Assembly: GCF_024346675.1 (NCBI RefSeq)
Contig: NZ_AP024850.1
Location: 3,636,365 to 3,700,364, forward strand
Direction: 5' to 3'
DNA length: 64,000 bases
Source of the DNA: Photobacterium sanguinicancri
GTDB lineage: Bacteria > Pseudomonadota > Gammaproteobacteria > Enterobacterales > Vibrionaceae
Shown here: positions 26,815 to 36,821 of the stretch, piece after piece
Layout of the letters: every line of letters begins with the position of its first letter
Position numbering within the stretch: position 1 is the first letter of the stretch
Position numbers and translations under genes: made by a program
The notes under the pieces: model-generated
What the model was told of the DNA's origin: nothing
What the model saw: only the letters and a program-made list of their open reading frames with translations
Databases searched by the model: none

Positions 26815-28245
26815 ATGAGCCAAGATAAAATCAAGATTAAGGATGTCACCCCCCAACAATTTAACCCCAAAACGCACAAAGGTAACGCCGACCGCTTTAA
26901 CCCAAGCAATCGTATTTATGTTCGTGCCGTAAAAGGGATTTACCAACAACTCCGTCAACGGATGGGGTGGGTGTTAATGGTCTTATTTATGGGGCTCCCA
27001 TGGATACCCTATGGTGACCGCCAAGCCATTTTGCTGGATATAGGCCACCAGCAATTCAATTTTTTTGGTACCACATTGTGGCCACAGGATCTGACCTTAC
27101 TTGCCACCGTATTCATGATTGCGGCTTTCGCTTTATTTTTTATTACCACGTTTTTAGGCCGAGTCTGGTGTGGGTATTTCTGCCCACAAACCGTATGGAC
27201 CTTTATTTATATTTGGTTTGAAGAGAAACTCGAAGGTGCTGCGAACAAACGTCGTAAACAAGACAGCCTAAAAATCACCGCTAAATTACTGATAAGAAAA
27301 ACCCTAAAACACATTGCTTGGATCGCTGTTGCACTTCTAACGGGTCTCACTTTTGTTGGTTACTTCGTGCCAATTCAATCACTGTTTATTGATTTTTTCA
27401 CCTTTAGCACCAGCTTCTCAGCAGGGTTTTGGGTGCTGTTTTTTGCGGGATGTACTTATGCCAACGCAGGTTGGATGCGATCGATTGTGTGCATTCATAT
27501 GTGCCCTTATGCGCGCTTCCAATCAGCCATGTTTGATAAAGATACCTACATTGTGGGTTATAACGTTGAACGTGGTGAGGCTCGCGGACCCCGCTCTCGT
27601 AAAAAAGATCCCAAGGAGCTTGGACTAGGTGACTGTATTGACTGTAACTTATGTGTACAAGTCTGCCCTACGGGCATCGATATCCGTGATGGCTTACAGT
27701 ATGAATGCATCAACTGTGGTGCCTGTGTCGATGCCTGCGATGAAACCATGGATCGTATGGGCTATGACAGCCGCCTGATCAGTTACACCACAGAGCATAA
27801 ACTCGAAGGTAAACATACCAAGGTTATGCGACCGAAATTAATTGGCTACGGTGCCGTCATGGTCGCCATGGTGGGGCTCTTTTTTATCTTACTTTCGAGT
27901 GTGAACCCGATGGGGCTAGATGTGATCCGCGATCGCAGTCAGCTCTTTAGAGAAAATAACGAAGGATTGATCGAAAATACTTACACCTTAAAGATTCTGA
28001 ACAAAACTCAACAAGCACGCACTTATCAGCTGTCGGTTTCCGGGCTTGAAACCGTTGAATGGTATGGGGCAACAGCAGTCAATGTGGCTGCAGGTGAAAT
28101 TTATACCTTACCGATCAGTCTTGGGGTTGACCCTTATGATCTGACCACACCGATTGCTGATATCACTTTCATTATTCAAGATACCGCCAATGATGCTGGC
28201 GACCCATTACATACCGAAAGTCGATTTATTGGTGAGCTACGCTAA
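26815..28245 (+). CDS. ccoG: Cytochrome c oxidase accessory protein CcoG (RdxA/FixG)
   Basis: CcoG is an inner-membrane iron-sulfur protein that reduces copper during assembly of cbb3-type oxidase. The 476 residues include about five hydrophobic segments. A membrane-linked CGYFCPQ motif is near residue 120. Two ferredoxin-type [4Fe-4S] motifs follow, CIDCNLCVQVCPTG and CINCGACVDACDE, and the C-terminal domain is Ig-like. The start MSQDKIKIKD at 26815, with AAGGAAA upstream, is chosen over a longer frame from 26788. No ccoNOPQ genes are in the window. It stands between yihD and srkA and ends in its own terminator. Confidence 0.94.
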   Translation: MSQDKIKIKDVTPQQFNPKTHKGNADRFNPSNRIYVRAVKGIYQQLRQRMGWVLMVLFMGLPWIPYGDRQAILLDIGHQQFNFFGTTLWPQDLTLLATVFMIAAFALFFITTFLGRVWCGYFCPQTVWTFIYIWFEEKLEGAANKRRKQDSLKITAKLLIRKTLKHIAWIAVALLTGLTFVGYFVPIQSLFIDFFTFSTSFSAGFWVLFFAGCTYANAGWMRSIVCIHMCPYARFQSAMFDKDTYIVGYNVERGEARGPRSRKKDPKELGLGDCIDCNLCVQVCPTGIDIRDGLQYECINCGACVDACDETMDRMGYDSRLISYTTEHKLEGKHTKVMRPKLIGYGAVMVAMVGLFFILLSSVNPMGLDVIRDRSQLFRENNEGLIENTYTLKILNKTQQARTYQLSVSGLETVEWYGATAVNVAAGEIYTLPISLGVDPYDLTTPIADITFIIQDTANDAGDPLHTESRFIGELR

Positions 28246-28275
28246 ATTATCTTTAAGATAAACCCGCACGATAAC

Positions 28276-28301
28276 AAAAGGACCGGTAACGGTCCTTTTT
28301 T
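28276..28301 (+). terminator. Terminator after ccoG
   Basis: The stem AAAAGGACCG / CGGTCCTTTT with a GTAA loop is followed by a T run. Confidence 0.9.
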
Positions 28302-28347
28302 GATCTAGTGATATACTGGGCGTATTCATTCGGCTGTGGACCCCCCC

Positions 28348-29334
28348 ATGACACAACAAAGCTTTAGTTTTTCTGACCTCACTCCTGACTTACTACTTGA
28401 TGCGCTTGATAGCATCGGCGTTCGCGCAGAGTCTGGGCTCCTAGCACTCAATAGCTACGAAAATAGGGTTTATCAGTTCCAAGCTGAAGATCGCTCACGC
28501 TATGTCGTCAAGTTCTACCGTCCTCAGCGTTGGAGCAATGAACAAATTCAGGAAGAACACGATTTCAGCCATGAACTGGTTGAACAAGACATCCCCATTG
28601 CAGCTCCCGTAAAAATTGATGGTGAAAGCCTGCTCCACTATCAAGGTCACCGCTTTGCTTTATTTCCAAGTGTCGGTGGTCGCCAGTTTGAAGTGGACAA
28701 CTTTGATCAGCTAGAGGGCGTCGGGCGCTTTCTTGGTCGTATCCACCAAGTGAGCCAAGGCTCTTCTTTTAAATACCGTCCAACGATTGGCATAGACGAA
28801 TATCTGCATCAACCACGCCAAATACTTGAAAATGCCGATTTCATTCCCGATCACCTTAAAAATGTTTTTTTTGCCGATCTTGACACCTTAATTGGCGAAC
28901 TTAGCCAGCAATGGCACACTAATTGGCAACCTCTTCGCCTACACGGTGATTGCCATCCTGGCAATATTTTATGGCGAGATGGGCCGATGTTTGTCGACCT
29001 CGACGATGCCCGTAACGGCCCAGCGATTCAAGACTTGTGGATGCTATTAAATGGCGATCGCAATGATCAGCTAGCCCAACTCGATACCATCCTTGAAGGT
29101 TATAATGAGTTTGCTGATTTTAATCATAATCAGCTGCAACTAATTGAGCCTTTACGCGGTCTTAGAATGGTGCACTATATGGCTTGGCTAGCAAAACGTT
29201 GGCAAGATCCTGCATTCCCACGGGCATTCCCATGGTTTGCAGATCATAAGTATTGGGAAGGGCAAGTGCTGTCATTTAAAGAACAAATTGCAGCATTGCA
29301 CGAGGCTCCCTTACAGCTTATGCCACAATGGTAG
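28348..29334 (+). CDS. srkA: Stress response Ser/Thr kinase SrkA (YihE/RdoA)
   Basis: SrkA is a small eukaryotic-like kinase that counteracts stress-induced cell death and, in E. coli, works in the Cpx pathway. The 328 residues match YihE throughout. Kinase features are ENRVYQF and VVKFYRP (ATP lysine), the catalytic loop RLHGDCHPGNILWRDG and the DFG-like FVDLDDARNGP. The ATG at 28348 fits the E. coli N-terminus better than the GTG at 28336. dsbA follows after 124 bases, and the E. coli order srkA-dsbA is kept. Confidence 0.95.
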   Translation: MTQQSFSFSDLTPDLLLDALDSIGVRAESGLLALNSYENRVYQFQAEDRSRYVVKFYRPQRWSNEQIQEEHDFSHELVEQDIPIAAPVKIDGESLLHYQGHRFALFPSVGGRQFEVDNFDQLEGVGRFLGRIHQVSQGSSFKYRPTIGIDEYLHQPRQILENADFIPDHLKNVFFADLDTLIGELSQQWHTNWQPLRLHGDCHPGNILWRDGPMFVDLDDARNGPAIQDLWMLLNGDRNDQLAQLDTILEGYNEFADFNHNQLQLIEPLRGLRMVHYMAWLAKRWQDPAFPRAFPWFADHKYWEGQVLSFKEQIAALHEAPLQLMPQW

Positions 29335-29458
29335 CTCAGCTTTAGCAACATAAGTCACTGTAACAACAATCAATAATTACAAGGGATTAATCCCAATACC
29401 ATCGTACTGTTTGCCGCAATCAACCAGTACCACTAATACACCAAATAAGGGAGACTTC

Positions 29459-30067
29459 ATGCGTATAATGAAGACAATTTTAACGATAGCCAGTGCCGCA
29501 CTGTTATCGTTTTCTGTGCAGGCAGCAAAATTTACTGAAGGGGATTACTACAAGGTATTGGATTTACCTAAGTCTTCAACACCCATAGTTACCGAATACT
29601 TTTCATTCTTTTGCCCACACTGTAATAGCTTTGAGCCGATGATTAAGGAACTCAAAAAAACATTACCTGAGAACGCGAAATTCCAAAAAAATCACGTCTC
29701 TTTCATGGGCGGTCCAATGGGTAAATCATTGAGCAAAGCGTACGCAACCTCTCTTACGCTGGGTATCGATGATAAAATGACACCTGTGCTATTTAACCGT
29801 ATCCACGGTATGCAAAATGCACCACGGAACGATGCTGAACTACGCCAAATTTTCTTAGATGAAGGTGTAAAAGCAGAAGATTACGACGGTGCATTCAATA
29901 GCTTCGCCGTAAACTCCATGGTAAATCGTTACAACAAAGCTTTTCAAGACAGTGGCCTAACAGGCGTACCTGCCGTTGTTGTTAACAATAAATACCTAGT
30001 ACAAACCGGTGAAATTGAATCGGCAGACGAGTATTTTGAATTGGTAAACTTCCTGTTGAAGAAATAA
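29459..30067 (+). CDS. dsbA: Periplasmic thiol:disulfide oxidoreductase DsbA
   Basis: DsbA introduces disulfide bonds into exported proteins and is reoxidised by DsbB. The 202-residue precursor has a signal peptide (about 1-22, cleavage after VQA). The active site Cys52-Pro-His-Cys55 is the highly oxidising CPHC type. The cis-proline segment TGVPAVVVN is near residue 170. The start at 29459 with AGGGAG upstream is chosen over a longer frame from 29411. An alternative Met lies three codons later. A strong terminator follows. Confidence 0.96.
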   Translation: MRIMKTILTIASAALLSFSVQAAKFTEGDYYKVLDLPKSSTPIVTEYFSFFCPHCNSFEPMIKELKKTLPENAKFQKNHVSFMGGPMGKSLSKAYATSLTLGIDDKMTPVLFNRIHGMQNAPRNDAELRQIFLDEGVKAEDYDGAFNSFAVNSMVNRYNKAFQDSGLTGVPAVVVNNKYLVQTGEIESADEYFELVNFLLKK

Positions 30068-30084
30068 TCTTTACTGGCAGTTAC

Positions 30085-30108
30085 AAAAGGGCGCTTGCGC
30101 CCTTTTTT
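30085..30108. terminator. Terminator between dsbA and comM
   Basis: The stem AAAAGGGCGC / GCGCCCTTTT with a TT loop and T run serves dsbA. Its A-rich upstream side may also help stop convergent comM transcripts. Confidence 0.9.
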
Positions 30109-30131
30109 CATTTTTACCACTCACCCAAGAT

Positions 30132-31664
30132 TCAGACCATTTGCGCACTTAACTGCTTCAGCAATCGATCCATCGCACGATAACCCAGCGCTTCTGCTAG
30201 ATGGCTCCGTGAAATCTGACTTTCTCCGGCTAAATCGGCAATGGTTCGCGCTACCTTGATAATCCGATGGTAGGCGCGGATAGATAACCCCAATTGATGA
30301 AGAGCAGTTTCTAAAAACGTCGCATCTGCTTTCGACAATCCACAATAACGATCGAGCTCTCGGGTCGATAGCAACGCATTCACTTTCTCTGAACGCTCAA
30401 CCATCAATTGCCTCGCTTGCAACACCCGCTCTTGAATCACCGCAGTCGGCTCTCCCCGATCGCCCCCTTCGGCAAGTGTCCCTCGTGGCAATAACGGGAT
30501 CTCAATCGACATATCAAAACGGTCTAATAACGGCCCAGAGAGACGACTTAAATAACGCAAAATCGCCTGCGGATTGGTTCGTGATTGGTTGCCTTCGTAA
30601 TAACCTGTTGGACTGGGGTTCAAGGCACCAATAAGCTGAAAACGGGCAGGGAAGGTCGCTTTACTGGTCGCGCGCGAAATCACAATTTCGCCCGATTCAA
30701 GCGGTTCTCGTAATGAATCCAAAACCTTACGTTCAAACTCAGGCATCTCATCCAAAAAAAGTAACCCATTGTGCGCCAGTGATATTTCCCCAGGTCGCGG
30801 CACAGAACCGCCCCCCACCAAGGCTGCCATTGAGCTCGAATGGTGAGGAGTTCGAAATGGACGTTGTCGCCAGTTGCCTTGGTGCAAACTTTGCTGGGTC
30901 AGCGAAGTCACGGCTGCCGTTTCGAGTGCTTCGGCTATCGACATCGGTGGTAACAAATCACACAGGCGAGACGCAAGCATGGTTTTACCTGTTCCTGGCG
31001 GCCCGAGAAACAGTACGTTATGACCACCCGCCGCCGCAATTTCTAACGCACGTTTACCTTGTTTTTGGCCGATAATATCTTGCATATCGCGCTGATAATC
31101 ATCAACAATAACCTCATCTTCAGTCGCGGTACGTTGGAACAAAGAGAGAGGCTGCTGATCACATAAATACCCACACACCGCCAGTAAATCAGCCGCTGAT
31201 TTATGCTCACAACCTTCCACCAGACCAACCTGATCACCATTACCATCGGGAACCACTAAGCAGCGACTCAACCGTTTTGCTGCAAGGGCGGCAGGCAATG
31301 CACCTTTAACAGCACGAAGCTGGCCAGATAACGCTAACTCGCCTAAAAATTCATGGCTCGGTAGCTTAGTTGTCGGTATTTGTCCTGATGCTGCAAGTAT
31401 GCCAAGAGCAATAGGCAAGTCAAAACGGCCCCCTTCTTTCGGTAGATCCGCAGGGGCTAAGTTGACGGTAATACGGCGTGAAGGGAACTCAAAGTTGGCA
31501 TTTACAATCGCACTGCGTACCCGATCACGGGCCTCTTTCACTGTGGTTTCAGGCAGCCCGACTAACGTGAGCGCTGGCATCCCATTACTAATATGTACTT
31601 CCACGGTAACAGGCGGCGCATTCACTCCAACACACGCACGGCTATGAACAATGGCCAAAGTCAT
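30132..31664 (-). CDS. comM: ComM/YifB-type AAA+ helicase
   Basis: ComM is a hexameric helicase that promotes branch migration during natural transformation. The 510 residues show an N-terminal Lon-like fold (HISNGMPALTLVGLPETTVKEARDRVRSA), an AAA+ core with Walker A GPPGTGKTM near residue 218 and FLDEMPEF (Walker B), and a C-terminal Mg-chelatase-type region ending AEALGYRAMDRLLKQ. It is a single gene convergent with dsbA and divergent from the ilv operon. With dprA it indicates competence machinery of the Vibrio type. Confidence 0.95.
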   Translation of the reverse strand: MTLAIVHSRACVGVNAPPVTVEVHISNGMPALTLVGLPETTVKEARDRVRSAIVNANFEFPSRRITVNLAPADLPKEGGRFDLPIALGILAASGQIPTTKLPSHEFLGELALSGQLRAVKGALPAALAAKRLSRCLVVPDGNGDQVGLVEGCEHKSAADLLAVCGYLCDQQPLSLFQRTATEDEVIVDDYQRDMQDIIGQKQGKRALEIAAAGGHNVLFLGPPGTGKTMLASRLCDLLPPMSIAEALETAAVTSLTQQSLHQGNWRQRPFRTPHHSSSMAALVGGGSVPRPGEISLAHNGLLFLDEMPEFERKVLDSLREPLESGEIVISRATSKATFPARFQLIGALNPSPTGYYEGNQSRTNPQAILRYLSRLSGPLLDRFDMSIEIPLLPRGTLAEGGDRGEPTAVIQERVLQARQLMVERSEKVNALLSTRELDRYCGLSKADATFLETALHQLGLSIRAYHRIIKVARTIADLAGESQISRSHLAEALGYRAMDRLLKQLSAQMV

Positions 31665-31850
31665 AATTTAATCATCCTGATGATGGTTCACACCAATAAG
31701 TTAATGAAAGTTATCAATTTCGTTTCATGCTTAGCCTATATATGCAGAGGAAATGAAAACAAATCCTTAGTTTTTGCTTGTCATGCGACTCATGTCTGTG
31801 TTACCACTTAGTAAGCACAACAAATAAACAAATTAGTTGGATAGATAACA

Positions 31851-31937
31851 ATGCGATTTAACGCCAAAGCCCTCGTACTCATTATTAACGTCATTGTGGT
31901 GATTATTCTCACCGCAACGGGGAGTGCTAGGCGTTAA
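31851..31937 (+). CDS. ilvL: ilv operon leader peptide
   Basis: This 28-codon frame starts at ATG 31851 and ends at TAA 31937, reading [20 protein letters not shown] and then TATGSARR. Twelve of 28 residues are Leu, Ile or Val, clustered at 8-20. That is the signature of an attenuation leader that senses charged branched-chain tRNAs. The sequence differs from E. coli IlvL but has the same position and design. A terminator hairpin follows 25 bases later, before ilvG. Confidence 0.88.
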   Translation: MRFNAKALVLIINVIVVIILTATGSARR

Positions 31938-31962
31938 ACAAACGCAAAAGAAACAACGCACA

Positions 31963-31997
31963 AGCCCCCGTAACCACAAGGTCCGGGGGCTTTTTTC
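31963..31997 (+). terminator. ilv attenuator (rho-independent terminator)
   Basis: The stem AGCCCCCG (31963-31970) / CGGGGGCT (31984-31991) is followed by TTTTT. Its place between the leader peptide and ilvG makes it the attenuator. Ribosome stalling at Ile/Val/Leu codons would favour an alternative pairing and read-through. Confidence 0.9.
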
Positions 31998-32044
31998 TAA
32001 CTATAAGCAATAGACAATCCGCAATATGGAATAAGGGGATCGTG

Positions 32045-33691
32045 ATGACAGGGGCAGAGTTAGTTGTAACAGCACTGCAGCAACAAGGAATAACAACAAT
32101 ATTCGGCTACCCAGGCGGTGCAATCATGCCAATTTATGATGCACTCTACGACGGTGGTGTTGAGCATATTCTTTGCCGTCACGAGCAGGGAGCCGCAATG
32201 GCCGCGATTGGAATGGCACGTGCAACCCAAGAGGTTGCAGTATGCATGGCAACCTCAGGGCCAGGAGCAACCAACCTCGTTACTGGCTTAGCCGATGCCT
32301 TTCTCGATTCCGTCCCGCTAGTGGCCATCACAGGTCAGGTAGCCAGTACCCACATCGGCACCGATGCATTCCAAGAAATGGATGTGATTGGAATGTCGTT
32401 ATCCTGTACCAAGCACAGTTATTTGGTTACCGACATTGACGAGTTAGCCCCCACCTTGTCTGAAGCATTTGAAGTAGCAAAATCAGGGCGCCCCGGCCCA
32501 GTTATTGTCGATATCGCCAAAGATGTACAGTTAGCACAAACCCCTGTTGATACTCTCCCTTCTTTTACACCACCCGTAATCCCTCAAGTTTGCAGTAAAT
32601 CACTACAAACAGCGCAGCAACTACTGGCCGCAAGCGAGCGTCCGGTCTTGTACGTTGGGGGCGGAGTTCAGTTAGCAAAAGCAACCCATACCGTTCGCCA
32701 ATTCTTGCAGATCAATCCAATGCCAGCAGTGAGCACCTTAAAAGGATTAGGCACAATTGAACGTCATCACCCTCATTATTTGGGGATGCTAGGCATGCAT
32801 GGCACTAAAGCCGCAAATTTAGTCGTACAAGAATCTGACTTATTAATTGTGGTCGGTGCGCGTTTTGATGACAGGGTGACAGGGAAGCTAGATACGTTTG
32901 CCCCTCATGCAAAAGTGATCCACTTAGATATTGATGCCGCTGAGTTCAATAAACTCCGCCAAGCACATGCAGCACTACGTGGCGATATTAATACCATTTT
33001 GCCTCAACTAGAGCTGAGCCAATCTATTGCCCCTTGGTTGAATCATTGCGATAGCTTACGCCGCGATTTCAAATGGCGTTACGACCACCCCGGTGAGCTC
33101 ATTTACGCACCTGGATTAATGAAGCAACTGTCTGACATGATGCCCGACACGGCAATGGTCTCTACCGATGTCGGCCAACACCAAATGTGGGCAGCCCAAC
33201 ATATTCAGCCGCGCGAACCCCAAAATTACATTACCTCCGCAGGCCTTGGCACCATGGGGTTTGGTCTACCTGCAGCGATGGGGGCCAAAGTAGCTCGCCC
33301 CGACGATGAGTCGATCTTAATCTCGGGAGATGGCTCGTTTATGATGAATGTCCAAGAACTGGGCACCCTAAAACGCAAGCAGATCCCCGTTAAAATGGTG
33401 TTAATCAACAACCAACGCCTCGGCATGGTAAGGCAGTGGCAGTCCTTGTTTTTTGATGGCCGCCATAGTGAAACCATTCTTGATGACAACCCAGATTTCG
33501 TGATGCTCGCCAAGGCCTTTGATATTCCAGGAAAAACCATCACCAAAAAAGACGAAGTCGAGCCAGCCCTACAGGAAATGCTGGCCAGTGACACCGCCTA
33601 CTTACTCCATGTATTAATCTCAGAAGAAGAAAATGTATGGCCACTGGTACCACCGGGCGCGGCTAACCAAGATATGCTGGAGAACACCTAA
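32045..33691 (+). CDS. ilvG: Acetolactate synthase II large subunit
   Basis: IlvG is the thiamine-diphosphate catalytic subunit that condenses pyruvate with pyruvate or 2-ketobutyrate in Val, Leu and Ile synthesis. The 548 residues carry the catalytic Glu in [11 protein letters not shown] (about 45-55) and the ThDP/Mg motif [18 protein letters not shown] (near 430-447). RFDDRVTGK lies in the FAD domain. Unlike E. coli K-12, the reading frame is intact. The ATG at 32045, six bases after AAGGGG, is favoured over GTG 32042. The stop overlaps the ilvM start. Confidence 0.96.
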   Translation: MTGAELVVTALQQQGITTIFGYPGGAIMPIYDALYDGGVEHILCRHEQGAAMAAIGMARATQEVAVCMATSGPGATNLVTGLADAFLDSVPLVAITGQVASTHIGTDAFQEMDVIGMSLSCTKHSYLVTDIDELAPTLSEAFEVAKSGRPGPVIVDIAKDVQLAQTPVDTLPSFTPPVIPQVCSKSLQTAQQLLAASERPVLYVGGGVQLAKATHTVRQFLQINPMPAVSTLKGLGTIERHHPHYLGMLGMHGTKAANLVVQESDLLIVVGARFDDRVTGKLDTFAPHAKVIHLDIDAAEFNKLRQAHAALRGDINTILPQLELSQSIAPWLNHCDSLRRDFKWRYDHPGELIYAPGLMKQLSDMMPDTAMVSTDVGQHQMWAAQHIQPREPQNYITSAGLGTMGFGLPAAMGAKVARPDDESILISGDGSFMMNVQELGTLKRKQIPVKMVLINNQRLGMVRQWQSLFFDGRHSETILDDNPDFVMLAKAFDIPGKTITKKDEVEPALQEMLASDTAYLLHVLISEEENVWPLVPPGAANQDMLENT

Positions 33692-33939
33692 TGGATAGAT
33701 ATTTACTCGACATCAAAGCGGATGATAAACCAGTATTACTAGAGCGAGTATTGCGCGTTATTCGTCACCGTGGCTTTATTATCAAGAAAGTCATCGCGAC
33801 TCAGAACCATGAAAGTAAGGTTGCCAGCGTTGAAATTGTGGTTGATAGCGATCGACCAATCAGCACTCTGGTCAACCAAATTGAAAAACTTTGGGATATT
33901 CGCACCGTAACAACAACTCTCTTAGAAAACCAAGACTAG
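33691..33939 (+). CDS. ilvM: Acetolactate synthase II small subunit
   Basis: IlvM is the 82-residue regulatory subunit of the IlvGM enzyme and consists of a single ACT-like fold (about 3-75, YLLDIKADDKPVLLERVLRVIRHRGF). Its ATG overlaps the ilvG stop (TAATG), a coupling that fits 1:1 subunit production. ilvE starts 21 bases later. Confidence 0.95.
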   Translation: MDRYLLDIKADDKPVLLERVLRVIRHRGFIIKKVIATQNHESKVASVEIVVDSDRPISTLVNQIEKLWDIRTVTTTLLENQD

Positions 33940-33960
33940 TGCATAAGGAAGAAATGCAAA

Positions 33961-34896
33961 ATGGCAAATACAGCAGATTTTATTTGGTTTAATGGTGACA
34001 TGGTTCCTTGGGGCGAGGCTAATGTCCACGTGCTGACTCACGCAATGCACTATGGCACCTCGGTTTTTGAAGGCATTCGTTGCTATAACACCCCAAAAGG
34101 CCCAATCGTATTCCGTCATAAAGAGCACATGGAGCGCCTAAAAAACTCCGCCAAAATTTACCGGTTCCCAATTCCCTACAGCGCTGATGAGCTAATGGAA
34201 ATCTGTCGCGAAACCATTCGCGTTAATAAGCTCGAATCAGCCTATATTCGCCCTCTGGGCTATGTCGGTAACGTTGGTTTGGGAGTTTGTCCACCTGTTG
34301 ATACCGAAATGGATTTGATTGTTGCCGCTTTCCCTTGGGGATCATACTTGGGTGAAGAAGCTCTCGAAAACGGCGTCGATGCCATGATTTCAAGCTGGAA
34401 TCGTGCCGCACCCAATACGATCCCGACCGCAGCCAAAGCTGGGGGGAATTATCTGTCGTCACTACTTGTGGGCAGTGAAGCTCGCCGTCATGGTTACGCC
34501 GAAGGTATCGCCCTTAGCGTTGATGGTTACCTCTCAGAAGGCGCCGGCGAAAACATCTTTGTGATCAAAAATGGGGTACTGCTAACCCCGCCAGCCACCA
34601 GTGCCATTTTACCGGGTATTACTCGCGATTCGATCATGGTGTTAGCCAAAGAGCTGGGCTACGAAGTACGCGAAGAGAACATCGCGCGCGAAGCGCTGTA
34701 CCTCGCAGACGAAATCTTCATGACAGGTACCGCCGCTGAGATTGTTCCAGTACGCTCGGTTGACCAAATCACCGTTGGCGAAGGTAAACGAGGCCCTATC
34801 ACCAAAGTTATTCAAGCAACTTACTTTGGCCTGTTTAACGGCACCACTGAAGATAAATGGGGCTGGTTAGATTACGTCTACCCCGATAAAAAGTAA
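33961..34896 (+). CDS. ilvE: Branched-chain amino acid aminotransferase
   Basis: IlvE performs the last, reversible transamination for Val, Leu and Ile. The 311-residue fold-type IV PLP enzyme has the Schiff-base lysine in the segment TAAKAGGNYLSS (near 160), the conserved MHYGTSVFEGIRCY (near 29-43) and GTAAEIVPVRSVD (near 257). Length agrees with E. coli (309). A 10-bp hairpin (34918-34951) separates it from ilvD. Confidence 0.97.
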   Translation: MANTADFIWFNGDMVPWGEANVHVLTHAMHYGTSVFEGIRCYNTPKGPIVFRHKEHMERLKNSAKIYRFPIPYSADELMEICRETIRVNKLESAYIRPLGYVGNVGLGVCPPVDTEMDLIVAAFPWGSYLGEEALENGVDAMISSWNRAAPNTIPTAAKAGGNYLSSLLVGSEARRHGYAEGIALSVDGYLSEGAGENIFVIKNGVLLTPPATSAILPGITRDSIMVLAKELGYEVREENIAREALYLADEIFMTGTAAEIVPVRSVDQITVGEGKRGPITKVIQATYFGLFNGTTEDKWGWLDYVYPDKK

Positions 34897-34917
34897 GCCA
34901 CCGCTAAGAATCACCGC

Positions 34918-34951
34918 CATCACCCGCAGCTATCAAACTCAGCGGGTGATG
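34918..34951 (+). other. Intercistronic hairpin between ilvE and ilvD
   Basis: A perfect 10-bp inverted repeat, CATCACCCGC / GCGGGTGATG with a 14-base loop, is not followed by a T-tract. It may stabilise the upstream mRNA or mark a processing site rather than terminate. Confidence 0.55.
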
Positions 34952-34974
34952 CAACAAAAAGGATATTTGTAGTT

Positions 34975-36816
34975 ATGCCTAAGTACCGTTCCGCCACCAC
35001 CACTCACGGCCGTAATATGGCTGGAGCCCGCGCTTTATGGCGCGCCACTGGCGTTAAAGATGAAGATTTCGGTAAGCCGATTATTGCCGTAGTGAATTCC
35101 TTCACCCAATTTGTTCCTGGCCATGTGCATTTAAAAGATATGGGACAACTGGTTGCGGGGGAAATTGAAAAAGCAGGCGGGATCGCCAAAGAATTTAACA
35201 CCATAGCAGTCGATGATGGTATCGCGATGGGGCATGGCGGCATGCTGTATTCGCTGCCATCTCGCGAACTCATCGCCGATTCGGTCGAGTACATGGTTAA
35301 CGCCCACTGTGCCGATGCCATGGTGTGCATTTCTAACTGTGACAAAATCACCCCGGGCATGCTAATGGCATCACTGCGCCTCAATATTCCGGTTATTTTT
35401 GTGTCTGGCGGCCCAATGGAGGCAGGGAAAACCAAGCTATCGGATCAAATCCTCAAGCTCGATCTTGTGGATGCCATGATCCAAGGCGCGGATCCTAAAG
35501 TCTCAGACGAGCAAAGTGAGCAGATCGAACGATCAGCCTGCCCGACATGTGGATCGTGCTCAGGCATGTTTACTGCCAACTCGATGAACTGCCTAACTGA
35601 AGCACTTGGTTTAAGTCAGCCGGGTAATGGTTCTATGCTGGCAACCCATGCCGACCGTGAACAACTGTTCATCAATGCGGGAAAACGTATTGTTGATTTA
35701 ACCAAACGTTATTACCAAGACGATGACATCAACGCACTGCCTCGTAATATCGCCAATAAAAAAGCGTTTGAAAATGCAATGGCACTCGATATCGCGATGG
35801 GCGGTTCGACTAACACCGTCTTGCATTTATTAGCAGCAGCGCAAGAAGGCGAGATCGACTTCACGATGGAAGACATTGATCGGATGTCTCGCCGAGTGCC
35901 ACACCTCTGCAAAGTCGCACCATCCACCCCTAAATATCACATGGAAGATGTCCACCGTGCGGGGGGCGTCTATGGCATCTTGGGAGAGTTGAATCGCGCA
36001 GGGCTATTTCATAGCGATTGCCATAACATCCTAGGCCAAAGCTTTGCACAAACATTGCCGATTTATGATATTGCCGTAACTGAATCACAAGAAATAAAAG
36101 ATTTCTTCCGTGCAGGGCCTGCAGGCATTCGCACCACTCAAGCTTTTTCACAAAGCTGCCGTTGGGATACGGTGGATGACGATCGTGAAAATGGCTGTAT
36201 CCGAACAAAAGAACATGCGTTTAGCCAAGATGGTGGCCTGGCTGTCTTATCAGGCAATATGGCACTTAATGGCTGTATCGTAAAAACCGCAGGAGTTGAT
36301 GAAAGCTGCCTAACGTTCACCGGTCCTGCGGTGGTATTTGAAAGCCAAGACAGCGCTGTTGAAGGTATCTTAGGGGGTAAAGTCAAAGCTGGCGATGTCG
36401 TCGTGATCCGCTACGAAGGGCCAAAAGGCGGCCCAGGAATGCAAGAAATGCTGTATCCAACCACTTATCTAAAGTCGATGGGGCTCGGCAAAGAGTGTGC
36501 ATTAATTACTGATGGTCGTTTCTCTGGTGGCACCTCGGGCCTGTCGATTGGCCATGTCTCACCAGAAGCAGCAAGCGGTGGCACTATTGGGTTAATCACA
36601 AATGGCGACACAATTGCCATTGATATTCCTAATCGTAGCATCGAGCTGAAGGTCGATGAAAAATCATTAGCAGAGCGTCGTGCCAAAGCTGATCAGCGCG
36701 GTTGGAAACCAGTCGATCGTCAACGTGATGTTTCTTATGCACTTCGTGCTTACGCTTTACTCGCGACCAGTGCAGACCAAGGCGCCATCCGCGACAAGTC
36801 CAAACTGGAAGGATAA
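34975..36816 (+). CDS. ilvD: Dihydroxy-acid dehydratase
   Basis: IlvD dehydrates dihydroxy-isovalerate and dihydroxy-methylvalerate to the ketoacids used by IlvE. The 613-residue Fe-S enzyme shows cluster cysteines in [12 protein letters not shown] (near 122) and [18 protein letters not shown] (near 195), and the [20 protein letters not shown] motif near 515. GGATAT lies before the ATG. ilvA begins five bases after the stop. Confidence 0.97.
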   Translation: MPKYRSATTTHGRNMAGARALWRATGVKDEDFGKPIIAVVNSFTQFVPGHVHLKDMGQLVAGEIEKAGGIAKEFNTIAVDDGIAMGHGGMLYSLPSRELIADSVEYMVNAHCADAMVCISNCDKITPGMLMASLRLNIPVIFVSGGPMEAGKTKLSDQILKLDLVDAMIQGADPKVSDEQSEQIERSACPTCGSCSGMFTANSMNCLTEALGLSQPGNGSMLATHADREQLFINAGKRIVDLTKRYYQDDDINALPRNIANKKAFENAMALDIAMGGSTNTVLHLLAAAQEGEIDFTMEDIDRMSRRVPHLCKVAPSTPKYHMEDVHRAGGVYGILGELNRAGLFHSDCHNILGQSFAQTLPIYDIAVTESQEIKDFFRAGPAGIRTTQAFSQSCRWDTVDDDRENGCIRTKEHAFSQDGGLAVLSGNMALNGCIVKTAGVDESCLTFTGPAVVFESQDSAVEGILGGKVKAGDVVVIRYEGPKGGPGMQEMLYPTTYLKSMGLGKECALITDGRFSGGTSGLSIGHVSPEAASGGTIGLITNGDTIAIDIPNRSIELKVDEKSLAERRAKADQRGWKPVDRQRDVSYALRAYALLATSADQGAIRDKSKLEG

Positions 36817-36821
36817 TCGCC

